DNA from: Ciona intestinalis
Lineage: Eukaryota > Chordata > Ascidiacea > Phlebobranchia > Cionidae
Direction of reading: 5' to 3'
DNA: 64,000 bases
Assembly: GCF_000224145.3 (NCBI RefSeq)
Contig: NW_004190446.2
Location: 263,416 to 327,415 of the forward strand
The position numbers and the translations under genes were made by a program. Of the stretch, positions 47,704-57,782 are shown in pieces (position 1 is the stretch's first letter; each line of letters starts with the position of its first letter). Below the pieces are notes generated by a model. It ran no database searches and was not told the origin of the DNA. It saw nothing but the letters and a program-made list of their open reading frames with translations.

Positions 47704-48469
47704 CTTGTCTTTAAACAGGTCTAAATGTCAATGTTCTTTTTATTTTTCAACAGTTGCTTATAAATAGTTAGTTAGGAATAAACAGTGACAGCGCTACAGG
47801 TAAAAAATAAAATATGTTAAAATTGCAATTCTGTAACTGTGTTTTCCGTTCTGTACTTTTTATGTAAAATCACATTCTTGTTCATACTTTACCACTTCAA
47901 TCCGCCCATAAACATACAGTAACCTAAATCTACTAATACTTGCCGCATACAACTTAACTACCAAAACTGATTATTACATGATTCTTCTTATTTTCTTTTT
48001 TGTATGGTGCAACTGTTGCAACATCAGCATCTACCCACATAGATACGCGCTTCCACATTGATACGTACGTGCCACAGTGCCTGTTAATTGCATCGCCTGT
48101 TTGCATACGTCATATTTTTATTCACGAGCTTAACCACTTCAATAAAAGTACATCCGATTGATACCTTATATAAAAAAAACTTTGTGACATTGTGGTCTAC
48201 CTGGGAATTCCATAACACAACTGTGATAAAAAAATTCTGCACTGCTTTTATATATTATCATTTTTTCAATTGCCTTTTTCAAGTGGTTGATGTTCTGCTA
48301 TGTTTTGTTTGTGTGCGAAAGTAAGCATGTAATATAACATCATGGGTTACAGATGAATATAAAGTATATTAGTCCATATCTTATATTTTTAAGATGGTAA
48401 AATAAATATTTTGAAAATAGAAAATTATTTTTAGACCAGACTGTACTACAAACTTAACATTCTACATAT
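47704..48469. other. Upstream flank of coiled-coil gene
   Basis: Includes 48045-48095, which matches 52425-52480 (CTTCCACAT(T/G)GATACGTACG, CCACAGTGCCTG). That points to duplication across the locus. No coding exon supported. Confidence 0.4.
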
Positions 48470-49021
48470 TCTATTCTGTATGGGTGAGGTCCGTGAGGAC
48501 CTGGGATTTTGGCCAGACTTGGCCCATTACCCCAACACCCTTGTACGTCTGGAAGGGACGTGTCGCGGTAGTGAAGTTCTTGTTATCATGTTCTGACTCC
48601 AGTGTTCCGACCAAGTTCCGTTTTCTGTCCCGATTCTTGACCCGTATATATAGGACTCCATCTGCAGACTATTTCTGCGAACTCGTTCTCCGTTCCGACC
48701 AAGTCCCGTTTTTTGTCCCGATTCTTGACCCGTAGGACTCCATCTGCGGACTATTTCTGCAAACTCGTTCTCCGTTCCGACCAAGTCCCAATTTCTGTCC
48801 CGATTCTTGACCCGTAGGACTCTATCTGCGGACTATTTCTGCAAACTCGTTCTCCGTTCCGACCAAGTTCCGTTTTCTGTCCCGATTCTTGACCCGTATA
48901 TACAGGACTCCATCTGCGGACTATTTCTGCGAACTCGTTCTCACACGATTCGCGAACATCATTTGAGAACTACACTCGTACTCACAACGTCACAACCGGA
49001 CGCACTTCCACAGAAGGTTTA

Positions 49022-49260
49022 TCCTCGTCTGGGCGGCGAGTCACTACATATATGCAACTTTGTGGGTAATTGTTTTTTTCCTGTATATGACTGTAATTTG
49101 GACAACCCATAAGTGACCGCTGGGTTGGAGCAATGTTCGTTAAGTGTCTTGCCCAAGGACACATACGCCGATCAGTGCTAGTACCGCCGTCAAGCATCGA
49201 ACGGGGGGCACTTCGGTTCTCGATGCAGGCGCCTAAACCACTGAGCCACGGCGCCGGACA
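49022..49260 (-). repeat. SINE copy with tRNA-like head
   Basis: Read on the minus strand it begins GGCGCCGTGGCTCAGTGGTT (A-box-like) and has GTTCGATGC (B-box-like). The central TGTCCTTGGGCAAGACACTT segment follows. This gives the best view of the SINE head, at the end of the left palindrome arm. Confidence 0.7.
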
Positions 49261-49888
49261 CCATTCTACATAAGCCTGGTAGCATAAATAATTTGATTGT
49301 GTTTGAGACTAAACAATATCCTGGAATATAGTACAAATGGGGGAAGACACTTAAGCACATATTGGAAAATATTTCCAAAATCAAAATAGATAACGTTTTT
49401 GGGTAATACCACGGATCCAGAACCAACTTGTTCGATGCTCTACGACGGTACTAACACTGATCGGCGTATGTGTCCTTGGGCAAGACACTTAACGGACATT
49501 GCTCCAACCCAGCGGTCACTTATGGGTTGTCCAAATTAATAGTCATATACAGGAAAAACAATTACCCACAAAGTTGCATATATGTGGTGACTCGCTGCCC
49601 AGACGAGGATAAACATTCTGTGCAAGTGCGTCCGGTTGTGACGTTGTGAGTACGAGTGTGGTCCTCGAATGATGTTCGCGAATCGTGTGAGAACGAGTTC
49701 GCAGAAATAGTCAGCAGATGGAGTCCCGCGGGTCAAGAATCGGGACAGAAAACGGGACTTGGTCGGAACGGAGAACGAGTTTGCAGAAATAGTCCGCAGA
49801 TGGAGTCCTACGGGTCAAGAATCGGGACAGAAATTGGGACTTGGTCGGAACGGAGAACCGAGTTCGCAGAAATAGTCTGCAGATGGAG

Positions 49889-49938
49889 NNNNNNNNNNNN
49901 NNNNNNNNNNNNNNNNNNNNNNNNNNNNNNNNNNNNNN
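49889..49938. other. Assembly gap (50 N)
   Basis: A fixed 50-base run of N inside the right arm of the inverted repeat; true length unknown. Confidence 0.99.
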
Positions 49939-50140
49939 GTCTTCGGATGGAGTCCTACGGGTCGAGAATCGGGACAGAATACGGGACTTGGTCGAAACAC
50001 TAGAGTCGGAACATGTACAAAGAACTTCACTACCGCGAGCACGTCACTTCCGGTTGTACAAGGGTGTTGGGGTAATGGGCAAAGTCTGGCCTAAATCCCA
50101 GGTCCTCACAGACCTCACCCATACAAAAATAGAATAATAC

Positions 50141-51693
50141 CACGAATTAATACTATCCTTCCTTTATTAATTGACAACAATTTAATAAAATGTAATAAAA
50201 CACGAGGAGTTATTTAGCGATCCGTACAGCAAGTGAAATTTTACAAATTCGAAAACACAGGATAAGATGGGACAGTTTAAAATCATTGTTAATTTTGAAT
50301 ATTAAGTGTATTTATAAATAGGAATATACGTAAATAACACGAAATAATACTGTACGCTTTCAAAATTAAGTCTAAACATTCTTTTTCTTGCCCTACTGCT
50401 ATAGTTTTTAAAATGTTACCTATATATTATATTATTGCATAACAATTGGTATTGTTTGAACCACAATGGGTAATGTTCGAACATAAATGGATAAATATTG
50501 TATTTAACAAGTGTATATGAACTTGTAATGACAGAAAATTGATTATAACTGTTGATAAAGTTTTTATTTTTGCTATAAATTGGATATTACTGCTCTGTTT
50601 TTGGCACAAGCCACTTTTTATAAATTATCACCAAGTGCAAATGACCAAATTTCGAATATATTTTCAAAATATTATCTTTTTATTATATCAGTATCTTATA
50701 GTTGAATAACCCCTGGTGTATAAATTACTAAATTAAAAGCAAACCTTTCAAAGTTTGGCAATGAAACATACAAAACTACAATGTGGGGGAAGATGAGACT
50801 CTAAATTGAAATATATTTACATTAGCAGTATTCTGCAACTTGTAGTTAACCTACCGAGTTTAACAGGCTGTGCTAGTTTCTTTGCCATGTAAACTTCATA
50901 TATATAACGTTAAACCGATAATTTTTGTTGTTTTTATCTCAAATTAAAGTCATATTGACCCCTGCCTATTTTCTTCATGTTTATATCTCGGTGGTTTTTT
51001 ACAAAACTAAAACTAGTTTTATGAGACAAAATCAAACTGTACAAAAAACTTAAGGTTGTTTTATGAAGCTATGAAATAGTTTCACGCGCAAACTAAAAAA
51101 TTCATTGGCTTTACTATGATTTAGCGAGCATTAAAAATAGCACCTTACTATTTCGCATTTATTTACCTGTTCAAAGTATATACTGTTTCTAATTTACACA
51201 TTTTTTTAATATTTAAAAACAGTACTCAGCTTTGACAGGCGGTTTATAAAGTCGTGATAATACTGTCGAATAATTCTGTAACCTTATTTTCCTGAATATC
51301 AATAAATGAGGATCCGTAAAAAGAAAATTAAAAAAAGTTTTGTCTGACAAAGTGTCCCATCTTCCCCCACTCTACTATATTCAGTTCTATTCATTATCTT
51401 TGTTCATAACCACCTATGTAACTGTAAAGTAGTAACCATGGCAGATACACTATATCTTGCTGTCTACAACTATACTAGTTAGATTGATGATCTAGCTCCT
51501 TTTATTCCTTCAGATTTCTTTGTTTGTTCTTTATTTATTGCAACATCTCGCAACTGATTGCACCATCACTTATGACATAAGCCAACGCATTTTGGTATTA
51601 TTCCACCAACAGCAGTCATAGTGACGTCTTAATAAAGTCGTGGGAGGTGAATACGTATATTTGCCTCATCATAATCAGATTACTGCCTACAAG
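50141..51693. other. Intergenic with one long MITE-ended element
   Basis: AT-rich. Segment 50783-51378 has MITE-like ends (GTGGGGGAAGATGAGACTC and GTGTCCCATCTTCCCCCAC) but is about 600 bp, three times the usual copy. It is either a longer family member or two copies with lost inner ends. Confidence 0.5.
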
Positions 51694-51701
51694 TTTTAAC
51701 A

Positions 51702-52289
51702 CAGTGGTTCTTAAACTGGGGGGCGTGTAACACTCCGAAGGGGGGCGCGAAAAATAAAGTGTTATATGTCTTATTACAGTGGTGTTCAAAAGGCTAAACT
51801 CTAACACACGTAAAAGTTAAATTAAAAAAGCAAACATTTAAGCTTGTTTTTAAACTCTTACACATGCTAAATGATGAGGTGTCACACCCTGTTATGAGGC
51901 TAATAATCGCTGTGTGAATTGTTATTATGTCGTAATTAATTGCCAGCCAAAACAATCGCTATTATGATAAATGAATCCGTACTGTTTTGTAACAAACAGT
52001 CTACCTTGCTAAGAAAAACATGGTAAATATGAGGCCAAACTATGATGCAAACTGAACAGTTATTTGATTTCACTTTTGCATTAATCGCGATAATGGGTTT
52101 TACGCAATAATACAGATACAGTCAACCAATGGGGCGCAGTTTAAAGCATGTCCAATATGTCAGGTTTGGCTGTGGTAGATCATGGCAGAAATTAATTGAA
52201 CACCACTGTGATAATTTAACAAAAAGGGGGGGCGCAAGTTTGTTGAGATCTTCATTGGGGGCGTGCTTCAAAAAGTTTAAGTACCCCTG
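51702..52289. mobile_element. Non-autonomous hAT-type DNA transposon
   Basis: 588 bp flanked by an exact 8-bp target duplication TTTTAACA (51694-51701 and 52290-52297). Terminal inverted repeats follow CAG(T/G)GGT(T/A)CTTAAACT, typical of hAT elements. No transposase frame is present. Both ends carry a G-run followed by GCG. Confidence 0.85.
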
Positions 52290-52297
52290 TTTTAACA

Positions 52298-53232
52298 CAA
52301 TACATGAAGACTTGAGTTTATAAAATAAATGAAGACTTGAGTTTATGAATTAATTTTATTCATAATTAATTTTATTCATAAATTTCCTTTAAAATTTCAC
52401 CACATCTGCTGCATACCTTATATAAACCCACCACTTCCACATGGATACGTACGTGGCCACAGTGCCTGCTAATTGCGTCGCGTATATGAGCATCGACTTC
52501 TATATTGGGTATCTACATGACTACAGTACCTGGTAATATCATGGCACAACTGTAGTATGTAGTATTATACGAGGATAGTCTTCCACCGTCACTTGCATAT
52601 TTATGACACAACTGTGAATATCATTACATGCAGAAGCAACTGAGTTCTCATTTCACAGTAAAGTTCCATCACATATTACGGGCATTTTAAGAAACCCTAC
52701 CTTTTGTTCAAAACCAAATGCCATGGTTTAAACGCGGCCGTGGCAAAATTCTCAGAGAATTATTCGCTTCTTAATTTTCTTAGACAATATACTTAACAAT
52801 AATTGCTTCAACCCAGTGGTCTCCTCGGTGAATTAATTGTAAGTGGGCCTGATATAACAGAACACCCGTGTTACAACCGAAGTTACCCAACCACGCAAAA
52901 TGGTAAATTCATTATAAACTCTTTGTATTTGTTCTTTGTCATGACTGCTTCTTACTTTATCAGTGGAATGTATCACATATATGTTCGTTTCATCATAAGT
53001 TGTCTCTCTGTTGCATACAGCAGCCACATATATAACTAATCACATTGTATTTATTGCATTAGTTATAATATGCCTATAATGGCCTCACATAGGAAAGATT
53101 GCATGAAATACATTGATTTAAATTCATAATCAGCTTTTGTATTAGAAAGCATTAACATGAAAGGAGATCTACATAATTGTTATTTATATACAAGTATCCA
53201 TGTCCATTTGTGACCAACAATTACTGGAGGTT
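52298..53232. other. Intergenic with locus-duplicated segments
   Basis: 52320-52385 carries GAAGACTTGAGTTTATGAAT and repeated TTAATTTTATTCATAA. The same block recurs near 55335-55385 and 60262-60310, each downstream of a gene. 52425-52480 matches 48045-48095. A SINE tail fragment lies near 52800-52900. Confidence 0.5.
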
Positions 53233-53442
53233 TTATGCTTGTTTGTTGACAACTCGAACCCTAGTCGTCCAGTCAATCAACTGCTGAATCCACTTTGGCA
53301 GATACTTCACTAAGATGTAGAGCAACCCTGCAGCAGCAGCAACACCAACAATTATTGCTGCTATCCCTGTAAAAGTGAAGGATACTGACCCCACTGCCAC
53401 AACAGCAGTGGTAGCTTTCAATATAACTTCCAGAGCGGACAT
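53233..53442 (-). CDS. Small membrane protein (69 aa), unrecognised
   Basis: Starts ATG 53442 (MSALEVILKATTAVV). The segment VSFTFTG is followed by a strongly hydrophobic stretch (IAAIIVGVAAAAGLLYILV), then KYLPKWIQQLIDW and a basic tail. One transmembrane helix is likely. A TACATTGCAG acceptor lies about 35 bp upstream. A short intron of about 70 bp links it to an upstream exon ending at GTAAGCTTGC (53533 region). The upstream block is shared with three neighbouring genes. A motif of the form L-x-x-(V/I)-L-K-A, then F-(S/T)-x-(N/T)-x-T-G, is shared with the next gene. Function unknown. Confidence 0.62.
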   Translation of the reverse strand: MSALEVILKATTAVVAVGSVSFTFTGIAAIIVGVAAAAGLLYILVKYLPKWIQQLIDWTTRVRVVNKQA

Positions 53443-53519
53443 TTTCAAAGATACCACGAAGAATAAATTAGCTGCAATGTAAATTTAAATAAACATTATA
53501 CATTTATAACAACAACTTA

Positions 53520-53950
53520 TATTTGCAAGCTTACCTTAAAGTTGAACAGTCAGACTGAATTTCTCTTCAGTCAAGTTCCTCTTTTGCCTCTAGTTCCTCT
53601 TTCTGGTTGATTGGTCTTGAATTACAAGCCATTTCTTTTCTTAGCTATAAAAGGAACTAAAAAGCCCATACACGACAGTAGTCAGCTTTATATGAAGCAA
53701 AAGTTAATCTTTAACTCTGACTTAAATATCTTATCTTGAAACAAAAACCAATAGGTTTAGTCCCAAGATGGCAGCATTGAGCTGTATTGGACTTGTTGTA
53801 TTCGACTTAAACTTTGTGAAGTTAACTTTATTTGACTGCTTTATTCTGTTGGTAGTTGTATATACATTACACTGTCATTAAATATTACAGCCATGGATAT
53901 TGAAAATCATAGCTCATACGTATTAGAGCTTGTTTCACCATTATTAGTTT
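53520..53950 (-). promoter_or_regulatory. Shared upstream block, copy 1
   Basis: Contains (minus strand) TGCTGCCATCTTGGGACTAA and CTATTGGTTTTTGTTTC: an inverted CCAAT box and a YY1-like AAGATGGCAGC. Next come a CAATCAACCAGAAAGAG stretch and a donor in TTTAAGGTAAGCTTGC. A 21-codon upstream frame (MACNSRPINQKEE) exists only here. This copy has about 80 bp of extra sequence between the two halves. Confidence 0.6.
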
Positions 53951-54124
53951 TTATTCTCATTTATTCAAATATGGTAAATTTTCGACAGCTGTGTATGGAT
54001 TGTATACCTTTATAAAATTATTTACGAAGTTTTATATAATCATGGAATTTTTATATAGTGATAGACATTTTTCTGTGATGCTTGTGCTGCTGGGTTGTCT
54101 AAATTTTACCATTCAAAAAAAAAA

Positions 54125-54245
54125 TATATATTCGCCCACAAAGTTATACGTGGTAACCTGTTAGCCGTCACGAAGTGTATGAAACAGAACACCCGTGTTA
54201 TAACAACTGTCGTTTTCCAACCATGCGAGGGTAAATACATTTATT
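54125..54245 (+). repeat. SINE tail copy
   Basis: ATACGTGGTAACCTGTTAGC, AACACCCGTGTTATAACAAC and CCATGCGAGGGTAAATAC. Confidence 0.7.
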
Positions 54246-54528
54246 AATTTATTCATCATTACACAAGAACATTAGAGTTCTTATTTCATAGCAAACCTTT
54301 CAAAACATCTTATAAAATATACACACGGCTTAGTTGCCTATCCTTGTATATAACAATCACACAAATGGTGTTGTTTTAACTCTACATTTTAACAATGTAT
54401 ACAAAACTATTTGACATTACAAGCTAAACAAAAATATTTCCACGCGCTATTAAGCACATGCTCTAGTTTTTATCGTTGAAAATCCAGAAGCAGTTTTTAG
54501 CACACACCACATTCATCTCTTTCACGAA

Positions 54529-54798
54529 CTATCGTATTCCTTCTAATTCAAGCCTTTTTCTGTATTGAATCATTCCTTTTCGTTCCTCCTTTATTATTTT
54601 TTGTTCAAGCTTCATTTTTTCTAGTTCCTGCTGCCCTGCCACCCAACCACCTTTGATACAGAGCCACCCCATTACAGCAATGATAAATCCCATACCAACA
54701 GCAAAAGAAAGAATGGGCAATGATGTCCCTGTAATATTGACAGAAAAGCCCCCAGCTTTTAAAACAAAATCAAGAAAGTTGTGGTCTTCAGTTGCCAT
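54529..54798 (-). CDS. Small membrane protein with charged coil (89 aa), unrecognised
   Basis: Starts ATG 54798 (MATEDHNFLDFVLKAGG). The segment FSVNITGTSLP precedes a hydrophobic helix (LSFAVGMGFIIAVMGWLCI). A long charged helix follows (QQELEKMKLEQKIIKEE). This is a one-helix anchor with a cytoplasmic coil. The sequence just before the ATG (GTGGCCTCTTTAAAA) parallels that of the 69-aa gene (GTGGTATCTTTGAAA). The shared upstream block at 54826-55010 abuts it, but only 19 bp of the neighbour's intron remains, so the message is probably unspliced here. Function unknown. Confidence 0.65.
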   Translation of the reverse strand: MATEDHNFLDFVLKAGGFSVNITGTSLPILSFAVGMGFIIAVMGWLCIKGGWVAGQQELEKMKLEQKIIKEERKGMIQYRKRLELEGIR

Positions 54799-54825
54799 TT
54801 TTAAAGAGGCCACAAAATAGCTTAT

Positions 54826-55010
54826 GTTTGCAAGCTTACCTTAGAGTTGAACAACCAGACTGAATTCACCATAAGTAAAGCCAAGCATTACTTTTACCTT
54901 TAGTTCTCTTTCTAGTTGATTGACCTTGAATTATTTCTTGTCTGGAAACAAGAACCAATAAGTTTAGTCCCAAGATGGCAGCATTGAGCATTATTTGACT
55001 ACCTTCTGAC
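54826..55010 (-). promoter_or_regulatory. Shared upstream block, copy 2
   Basis: Nearly identical to copy 3: (minus) TGCTGCCATCTTGGGACTAA, ACTTATTGGTTCTTGTTTCC, AGGTCAATCAACTAGAAAGA and TAATGCTTGGCTTTA, then CTAAGGTAAGCTTGC. It holds CCAAT and YY1-like motifs. Confidence 0.65.
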
Positions 55011-55895
55011 TACCCCAAAAGCTCCTACATACAACCCAGTTAAAACTTGACGTGGCGGTGAACCTTAAATTTTCAGCCATGAAGCAGACAAAACGGTTGG
55101 CTGGATCCTCGTTTTACAATTGAGGAACTTTAAAAATGAGGAACTAAAGTTTAGCAACACTTCCAACACCGCTGTCTAGAGTTTTATTTTCTTTGTATAA
55201 TGCGGAACCAGACCTGGTCATGAATATAGTAATCCAACTTCCCATTAACTTTGATTGTTTTCTGGCCTTTTCATTGGCTTTACGCACAAACACAAACTGA
55301 ACACCATTACATAATATTGTGTTGTTTTGTTTGAAATGAAGACTTGAGTTTAATTTAATTAATTTTATTCATAACAAATGATAATGAAACACTTTTTACA
55401 AGCTTGAATGATAAACTCAAAAATGTCTTTGTGGGTAATTCATTTTTTGTGATTTTTTTTGTAATGTATGGCTGACAATTTACACCCATCACTAATCACT
55501 GGGTAAAAAAGTCAGTTTTTACATGATTGCAACAAAGTATAATCTTGTGATAATTAATTTTAATCAATAACCACCTGTATGTAAACTAATATTCAAATGA
55601 GCTGAAAAATCACAAGTTGTTCAAATAATGAGCAATTTTATTGTTAATTACTACGATTAAATCAAAACACACAATATTATTATATACACTATTAAAGCCA
55701 GGCCATTAGTCTTTATATATGGGGTTCCTCTAAAGTCAAAGAATATCATTACAATATGTACACATTTTTTATATCATTTTTTTTTTTAAATTAAATTAGA
55801 AAATTTTAAACATTACTATGTAATCAGTTTCTACTAAAAGTTTAAACTAATACACGAGAGGAATTAAATTACTCCACTTAATAATTTTTTATGAA
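55011..55895. other. Intergenic within the small-gene array
   Basis: Carries the GACTTGAGTTTAATTTAATT and TTTTATTCATAACAAATGAT block near 55335-55385, shared with 52.3 and 60.3 kb. A SINE central fragment lies near 55430-55510. No gene seen. Confidence 0.5.
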
Positions 55896-56894
55896 TTACT
55901 CATTCTTAATGGCTAGTTTTCCTTGAACCCATTCCACTAAATACTGAAAAAAGCTTTTAATGCAATTAATAGCTCCTTTTATAATAGTTACAACACCATT
56001 CACTAATGTTAGAGCGACTTCCTGGTAAGGTTCTGGAATTACACCACGGACAAATATTTTGCCGTGGTTTTCCAAATTCAAGCTAAATCCTTCAGATGCA
56101 GCCATGATTGTAAGCACTGGGTGGCTGAAAATATAAGATAAAAATAACATACTTAAACAAAATTCCAACTTTAGTATCTTTATGCACAATTTATAATGGC
56201 CATGCCTAATTGCATATAAAGTTAAATGATCACTAGACGTAAAATCTAATTACTTTAAATACATTTAAATTATCTTACGCAATCTTGTCTCCTGCCTTCT
56301 GAAGAATCTGTAGAATTGTTCTCCGTAGGTTTGCATTGTTCTAAAAATAGTATATTTCGTTTTGAATGAATGTAACTTGCTCTATTCTTACGTTGTCCAA
56401 AAACAACACCGGTTATAACACGGGTGTTCATACACCTCGTGCCAGCTTACGAGTTACCATGTATGTTACTGTGTAGGTAATTATTTTTTGGAGGATTTTT
56501 ATTTTTTTTTTATTTTTTGATGTATGGCTTATAATTTGGACAACCCATTAATGACCATTGGGTTGGAGCAATTGCAGTTAAGTGTCTTGCCCAAGGATGC
56601 ATACATGGACCCTACAATAGTAGCAGTGATGGGCCTTGAACCCTGTAACCTTCTGGGTTAGAGGCAGGCGCTAACCACTTTGCCACAGCGCTAATAATTA
56701 ATAATTAAGTAAAATCTCCCACACTTAAGAAATTGCAAAGTTTTTTTTGGAAATAAAATATCAATAAAAAACTTTACCTTCTGATTTTCATCTTCCAGTT
56801 CTTTTATCTTTTTACGATTCTCTTGGTCCTTTTTACGCAATGCATCAATCTCTCTTTTCATCTTTTCTCTTTCACTACTTGTATATGCTGCCAT
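55896..56894 (-). CDS. Coiled-coil protein with hydrophobic C-terminus (135 aa), unrecognised
   Basis: Three exons: 56778-56894, 56279-56340 and 55896-56124, all in phase. Exon 1 encodes a charged coiled coil (SSEREKMKREIDALRKKDQE, then KKIKELEDENQK). Exon 2 gives a short amphipathic helix (RRTILQILQKAGDKIA). Exon 3 has a strand-like part (EGFSLNLENHGKIFVRGVIP) and an amphipathic C-terminal helix (VALTLVNGVVTIIKGAINCI, then FFQYLVEWVQGKL). It probably oligomerises and contacts a membrane (inference). The ILQKAG and GFSLNL pieces faintly echo VLKAGGFSVNI in the 89-aa protein. Start chosen at ATG 56894, right after an AATAG acceptor. The shared upstream block lies 270 bp further on. Confidence 0.72.
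56385..56695 (-). repeat. Most complete composite SINE copy
   Basis: On the minus strand: a tRNA-like head (AGCGCTGTGGCAAAGTGGTT; B-box-like GGTTCAAGGC), then the TGTCCTTGGGCAAGACACTT-type centre, TGGGTTGTCCAAATTATAAG, and the tail TCGTAAGCTGGCACGAGGTG with ACACCCGTGTTATAAC. It lies in intron 1 of the 135-aa coiled-coil gene. Confidence 0.75.
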
Positions 56895-57159
56895 TTTTCT
56901 ATTGTTTTATTGAAATGATTGCTATATTTTGTTTGTAAAATAAAATATTTGAAATCTTTTCAAATTAACATTATATATACAAAACATTATGTTGGGATAA
57001 TCAATCTTATTCATTATCTTTGATTATAATCAACTACTGTGACCTCGACTTGAAAAGTGGGCGCAACAACTCTAGGTCAAATGTAATATTTAGTTAGGGG
57101 CTGCATAACAAAATATCATACTTGAAGATATTATTATAAATTCTTCTTGCAAATATCGA

Positions 57160-57530
57160 AACAGAGGAGCCAGACTAACTTCCTCATAGATAAAGCCAAG
57201 CATTACTTCTAGCCTTAGTTCTCTTTCTAGTTGATTGACCTTGAAATATTTCTTGTCTGGAAACAAGAACCAATAAGTTTAGTCCCAAGATGGCAGCATT
57301 GAGCTTTATTTGACTACCTTATGACTGCTTTGTTGTGTTCCTGGAATTCATTGGACTCTTATTCTTGAAACTGGGTAGTTGTATTAACTTGTATAGACTA
57401 TACACTGTCAGCATCCATGTTTTTTACTATCTTTTAATAAAACAGCCCTGAATATTGAAAATCCCAACCTTACATGTATTAGAGATTGTGTCACCATTAT
57501 TTAATTGCATTTATTTAATTTGCTGTGATA
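57160..57530 (-). promoter_or_regulatory. Shared upstream block, copy 3
   Basis: Upstream of the 135-aa coiled-coil gene. (Minus) ATGCTGCCATCTTGGGACTA, TTATTGGTTCTTGTTTCCAG and GTCAATCAACTAGAAAGAGA. A farther part near 57390-57525 (ACACTGTCAGCATCCATG, AACAGCCCTGAATATTGAAA on plus) matches 60005-60120 and more weakly 53870-53945. Confidence 0.65.
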
Positions 57531-57782
57531 TATATGCTTGATTTATACTGTTATCGCATTTTTTCTGCACACACTAAGCAAAGAAAACTTGAAGGCAAAA
57601 CTACAATTGTTATAACACGCTCTCATTTTTTTCGCTTAAAGATAAAATAAACGAAAGAGTGTACTCATGCGGTTATAAGTACAACCTGTATTTTAGCAAA
57701 ATTACTTAATATATGTTCTAAATTAACCAAAATAATTTAAAGTTTTATTTTTAAAATAAATCTGTTTAAGAATTTTGCTATA

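Larger units (their letters stand above)
48470..50140. repeat. Large inverted repeat (about 1.67 kb) with gap
   Basis: The left arm (48470-49215) and right arm (49435-50140) are reverse complements over most of their length. They start with the TTCTATTCTGTATGGGTGAG repeat and continue through CCATTACCCCAACACCCTTG. Next come 78-87 bp tandem units (GACTCCATCTGCGGACTATT, CCGATTCTTGACCCGTA), and then SINE centre and head nearest the loop. The loop is about 220 bp. Fifty N lie at 49889-49938. Open frames here reflect the repeats. Confidence 0.85.

Noticed and set aside
48484-50137. Several open frames in the inverted repeat
   Set aside because: They mirror each other on the two arms, contain N in one case, and derive from tandem and SINE repeats.
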